NCBI GenBank assembly: GCA_963555705.1 | Contig: OY743180.1 | Span: 33,574,129-33,638,128, forward strand | Direction of reading: 5' to 3' | From: Ligustrum vulgare | Taxonomy: Eukaryota > Streptophyta > Magnoliopsida > Lamiales > Oleaceae | Length of the DNA: 64,000 nucleotides | Shown here: one piece after another, positions 61,855 through 64,000 of the stretch | Position numbering within the stretch: position 1 is the stretch's first letter | How the letters are laid out: each line of letters starts with the position of its first letter | The notes under the pieces: model-generated | Told to the model about the DNA's origin: nothing | Databases searched by the model: none | Seen by the model: only the letters and a program-made list of their open reading frames with translations | Program-made: the position numbers and the translations under genes

Positions 61855-64000
61855 TATTCTAAATAAAAGTATTTTTCATATATATATAATATAGACTCTT
61901 CAACTTCTCCCTAAAAAATCTTTTAAATAAAATAAAAAACACTGTTATAATTTGTGATTTCTGATACTTTCTTCAATCAAAGGGAGAAAAAAAAAGGAGG
62001 ACTTCTTGTATTAATTTTTCTCATTCGTATCACAATTTTTTTTTTTTTTTAAATGAAACAATTCTTCTAAGAGGCCTTAAAGGGAGAATGTTTTTTAATA
62101 TATTACCCTCATACCTTTTTCTTTTTAATAAATTCGTATTAACCGTTAGTTTTAATTAATATACGTTTTTTAATATTCATTTCTTTTTATTTTCTTATTC
62201 TAAATAAAAATATTTTTCAAATATATATAATCTAGACTCTTCAATTTCTCACTAAAAAATCTTTTAAATAAAATAAACAACTCTTTTATAATTTTTGATT
62301 TCAGATACTTTCTTTAATCAAAGGGAGAAAAAAAAAATGAGGACTTCTTGAATTAATTTTTTTCATTCATATAACAATTTTTTTTTTTAAATGAAACAAT
62401 TCTTCTAAGAGGCATTAAATGGAGAATGTTTTTTAATATATTACCCTCAAACCTTTTTCCGAGTACTTTACCATCGCATCTTCTTAATAGATTGGTATTA
62501 ACCGTTAGTTTTAATTAATATACGTTTTTCAATATTTATTTATTTTTATTTTCTTATTCTAAATAAAAGTATTTTTCAAATATATATAATCTAAACTCTT
62601 CAATTTCTCGTTGAAAAATCATTTAAATAAAATAAACAACTCTGTTATAATTTGTGATTTCTGATACTTTCTTCAATCAAAGGGAGGAAAAAAAATGAGG
62701 ACTTCTTGTATTAATTTTTTTCATTATATAACAATTTTTTTTTTTAAATGAAACAATTCTTCTAAGATCCCTTAAAGGGAGAATTTTTTTTAATATATTA
62801 CCCTCAAACCTTTTTCTGAGTATTTTACCATCGCATCTTTTTAATAAATTCGTATTAACCGTTAGTTTTAATTAACATACGTTTTTAAAGTTTATTTCTT
62901 TTTATTTTCTTGTTCTAAATATAAATATTTTTCGAATATATATAATAAAAAACTCTTCAATTTCTCACTAAAAAATCTTTTAAATAAAATAAACAACTCT
63001 TTTATAATTTGTGATTTCCGATACTTTCTTTAATCAAAGGGAGAAAAAAAAAATGAGGACTTCTTGAATTAATTTTTTTCATTCATATAACAATTTTTTC
63101 TTTTAAATGAAAAAATTCTTCTAAGAGGCCTTAAGCGGAGAATGTTTTTTAATATATTACCCTCAAACCTTTTTCTGAGTATTTTACCATCGCATCTTTT
63201 TAAAAGATTGGTATTAACCGTTAGTTTTAATTAATATACATTTTTTAATATTTATTTCTTTTTATTTTCTTATTCAAAATAAAAATACTTTTCAAATATA
63301 TATAATCTAAACTCTTCAATTTCTCACTAAAAAATCTTTTAAATAAAATAAACAACTCTGTTATAATTTTTGATTTCTGAAACATCCTTCAATCAGTGGG
63401 AGGAAAAAAAATGAGGACTTCTTGAATTAATTTTTATCATTCCTCTAACAATTTTTTTTTTTAAAATGAAAAAATTCTTCTAAGAGGCCTTAAAGGGAGA
63501 ATGTTTTTTAATATATTACCCTCAAACCTTTTTCTTTTTAATAAATTCGTATTAACCGTTAGTTTTAATTAATATACATTTTTCAATATTTATTTATTTT
63601 TATTTTCTTATTCTAAATCAAAGTATTTTTCAAATATATATAATCTAAACTCTTCAATTTCTCGTTGAAAAATCTTTTAAATAAAATAAAAAACTCTGCT
63701 ATAATTTGTGATTTCTGATACTTTCTTCAATCAAAGGGAGAAAAAAAAATGAGGACTTCTTGTATTAATTTTTTTAATTATATAACAATTTTTTTTTTAA
63801 ATGAAACAATTCTTCTAAGAGCCCTTAAAGGGAGAATGTTTTTTAACATATTACCCTCAAACCTTTTTCTTTTTAATAAATTCGTATTAACCGTTAGTTT
63901 TAATTAATATACGTTTTTTAATATTCATTTCTTTTTATTTTCTTATTCTAAATAAAAATATTTTTCAAATATATATAATCTAGACTCTTCAATTTCTCAC
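61855..64000. repeat. 9-monomer higher-order repeat in the flank, copy 2 (cut by window end)
   Basis: Second copy of 58740-61854, six complete monomers and the start of a seventh, still matching at the last base. The correspondence reaches back to about 58530/61653, in the A-tract before ATGAGG. The monomer at 61519 has a left part like 60158 (AACATCCTTCAATCAGTGGG) and a centre like 58400 (TTTCATTCATATGACAATT), so the crossover point lies in or near this A-tract. Confidence 0.9.

Larger units (their letters stand above)
1..64000. repeat. AT-rich satellite DNA array, ~355-bp monomer, ~180 tandem copies
   Basis: The same monomer repeats head to tail over the whole window. Landmarks present in almost every copy are TATTCTAAATATAAATA at the arbitrary start used here, CAATTTCTGAC, CTTCCTTCAATCAAAGGG, ATGAGGACTTCTTGAATTAA, CCTCAAACCTTTTTCC, ACCATCGCATC and TTAACCGTTAGTTTTAATTA. 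Copies run 351-361 bp in the core and 334-360 bp in the right-hand part, all in one orientation. Composition is about 79% A+T (hand count on 356-711). No transposon, gene or unique sequence interrupts it. Copy number is estimated from length divided by mean period. This is the organisation of centromeric or pericentromeric satellite DNA of a eukaryote; chromosomal location and host are inference. No known satellite family could be matched by eye. Confidence 0.98.
56623..64000. repeat. Diverged satellite flank (21 complete monomers, 334-360 bp)
   Basis: Monomer starts: 56666, 57012, 57366, 57708, 58046, 58400, 58740, 59081, 59441, 59798, 60158, 60496, 60830, 61164, 61519, 61855, 62196, 62555, 62911, 63271, 63609 and 63944 (cut by the window end). 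Typical differences from the core are AAATAAAAATATT or AAATAAAAGTATT, AAACTCTTCAATTTCTCACT or TCTCGTTGAAAAATC, ACTCTGTTATAA, ATACTTTCTTCAATC, long T-runs before AAATGAAACAATTC, and TTTTTTAATATTTATT. Neighbouring monomers differ from each other far more than core monomers do. No boundary to unique sequence is reached. Confidence 0.93.

Noticed and set aside
1..64000. Possible protein-coding tandem repeat
   Set aside because: Stops occur in all frames examined on both strands every few tens of bases, the monomer length is mostly not divisible by three, and homopolymer lengths vary freely between copies.
1..64000. CRISPR-like array or phage/bacterial repeat cluster
   Set aside because: There are no short repeats separated by unique spacers; the whole 355-bp unit repeats without spacer, and no cas-like or any other gene is present.
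1..64000. Mitochondrial control region or other organellar AT-rich repeat
   Set aside because: About 180 copies over 64 kb with nested higher-order repeats and no flanking organellar gene is far beyond such regions.

Overview
The whole 64 kb window is one uninterrupted satellite DNA array. A head-to-tail monomer of about 355 bp (334-361 bp) repeats roughly 180 times in a single orientation, from base 1 to base 64000. A hand count over the monomer at 356-711 gives about 79% A+T. I see no protein-coding gene, RNA gene, transposon, CRISPR array or single-copy sequence. Every reading frame I followed closes within a few tens of codons, and the repeat length is mostly not a multiple of three. The organism is a eukaryote. 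AT-rich arrays of about 360 bp per monomer occur in insects, beetles included, as (peri)centromeric heterochromatin, so an insect is a reasonable guess, but nothing here names the species.

The array is not a simple monomeric tandem. Monomers differ mainly in a block of about 70 bp in the middle that exists in two alternative versions (class 1, with ATAAC and GAGGCC; class 2, with CTAAT and GGTGCC). They differ secondarily in the first third (CAGTTC, CACGTC or CACTTC starts). These diagnostic variants recur at exact long periods, so monomers are amplified in multimers (higher-order repeats, HORs).

Layout: 1-7805 holds an 8-monomer HOR of exactly 2839 bp, two full copies and one truncated. 8872-10992 is three perfectly spaced 707-bp dimers. 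12768-24807 contains blocks recurring at about 4255 bp (12 monomers) and 3895 bp (11 monomers). 24808-31177 is a mosaic of short multimers. 31178 to about 42500 follows a 14-monomer period of 4949-4952 bp. 41079-44630 repeats at about 2126 bp (6 monomers). About 44970-56625 is another mosaic with 14-monomer (4952 bp) spacing and a 10272-bp-spaced duplicate pair. From about 56626 to the end the monomers are clearly more diverged, with a recurrent 21-bp deletion. They combine features of both core classes and lack a short dyad (GACT-AAAA-AGTC) found in nearly every core monomer. Inside that diverged part a 9-monomer block of about 3114 bp has itself been duplicated recently.

The picture is a homogenised satellite core (left) meeting an older or less homogenised flank (right), shaped by unequal exchange and gene conversion at many scales. 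Function (centromere, pericentromere, heterochromatin) cannot be read from sequence alone.
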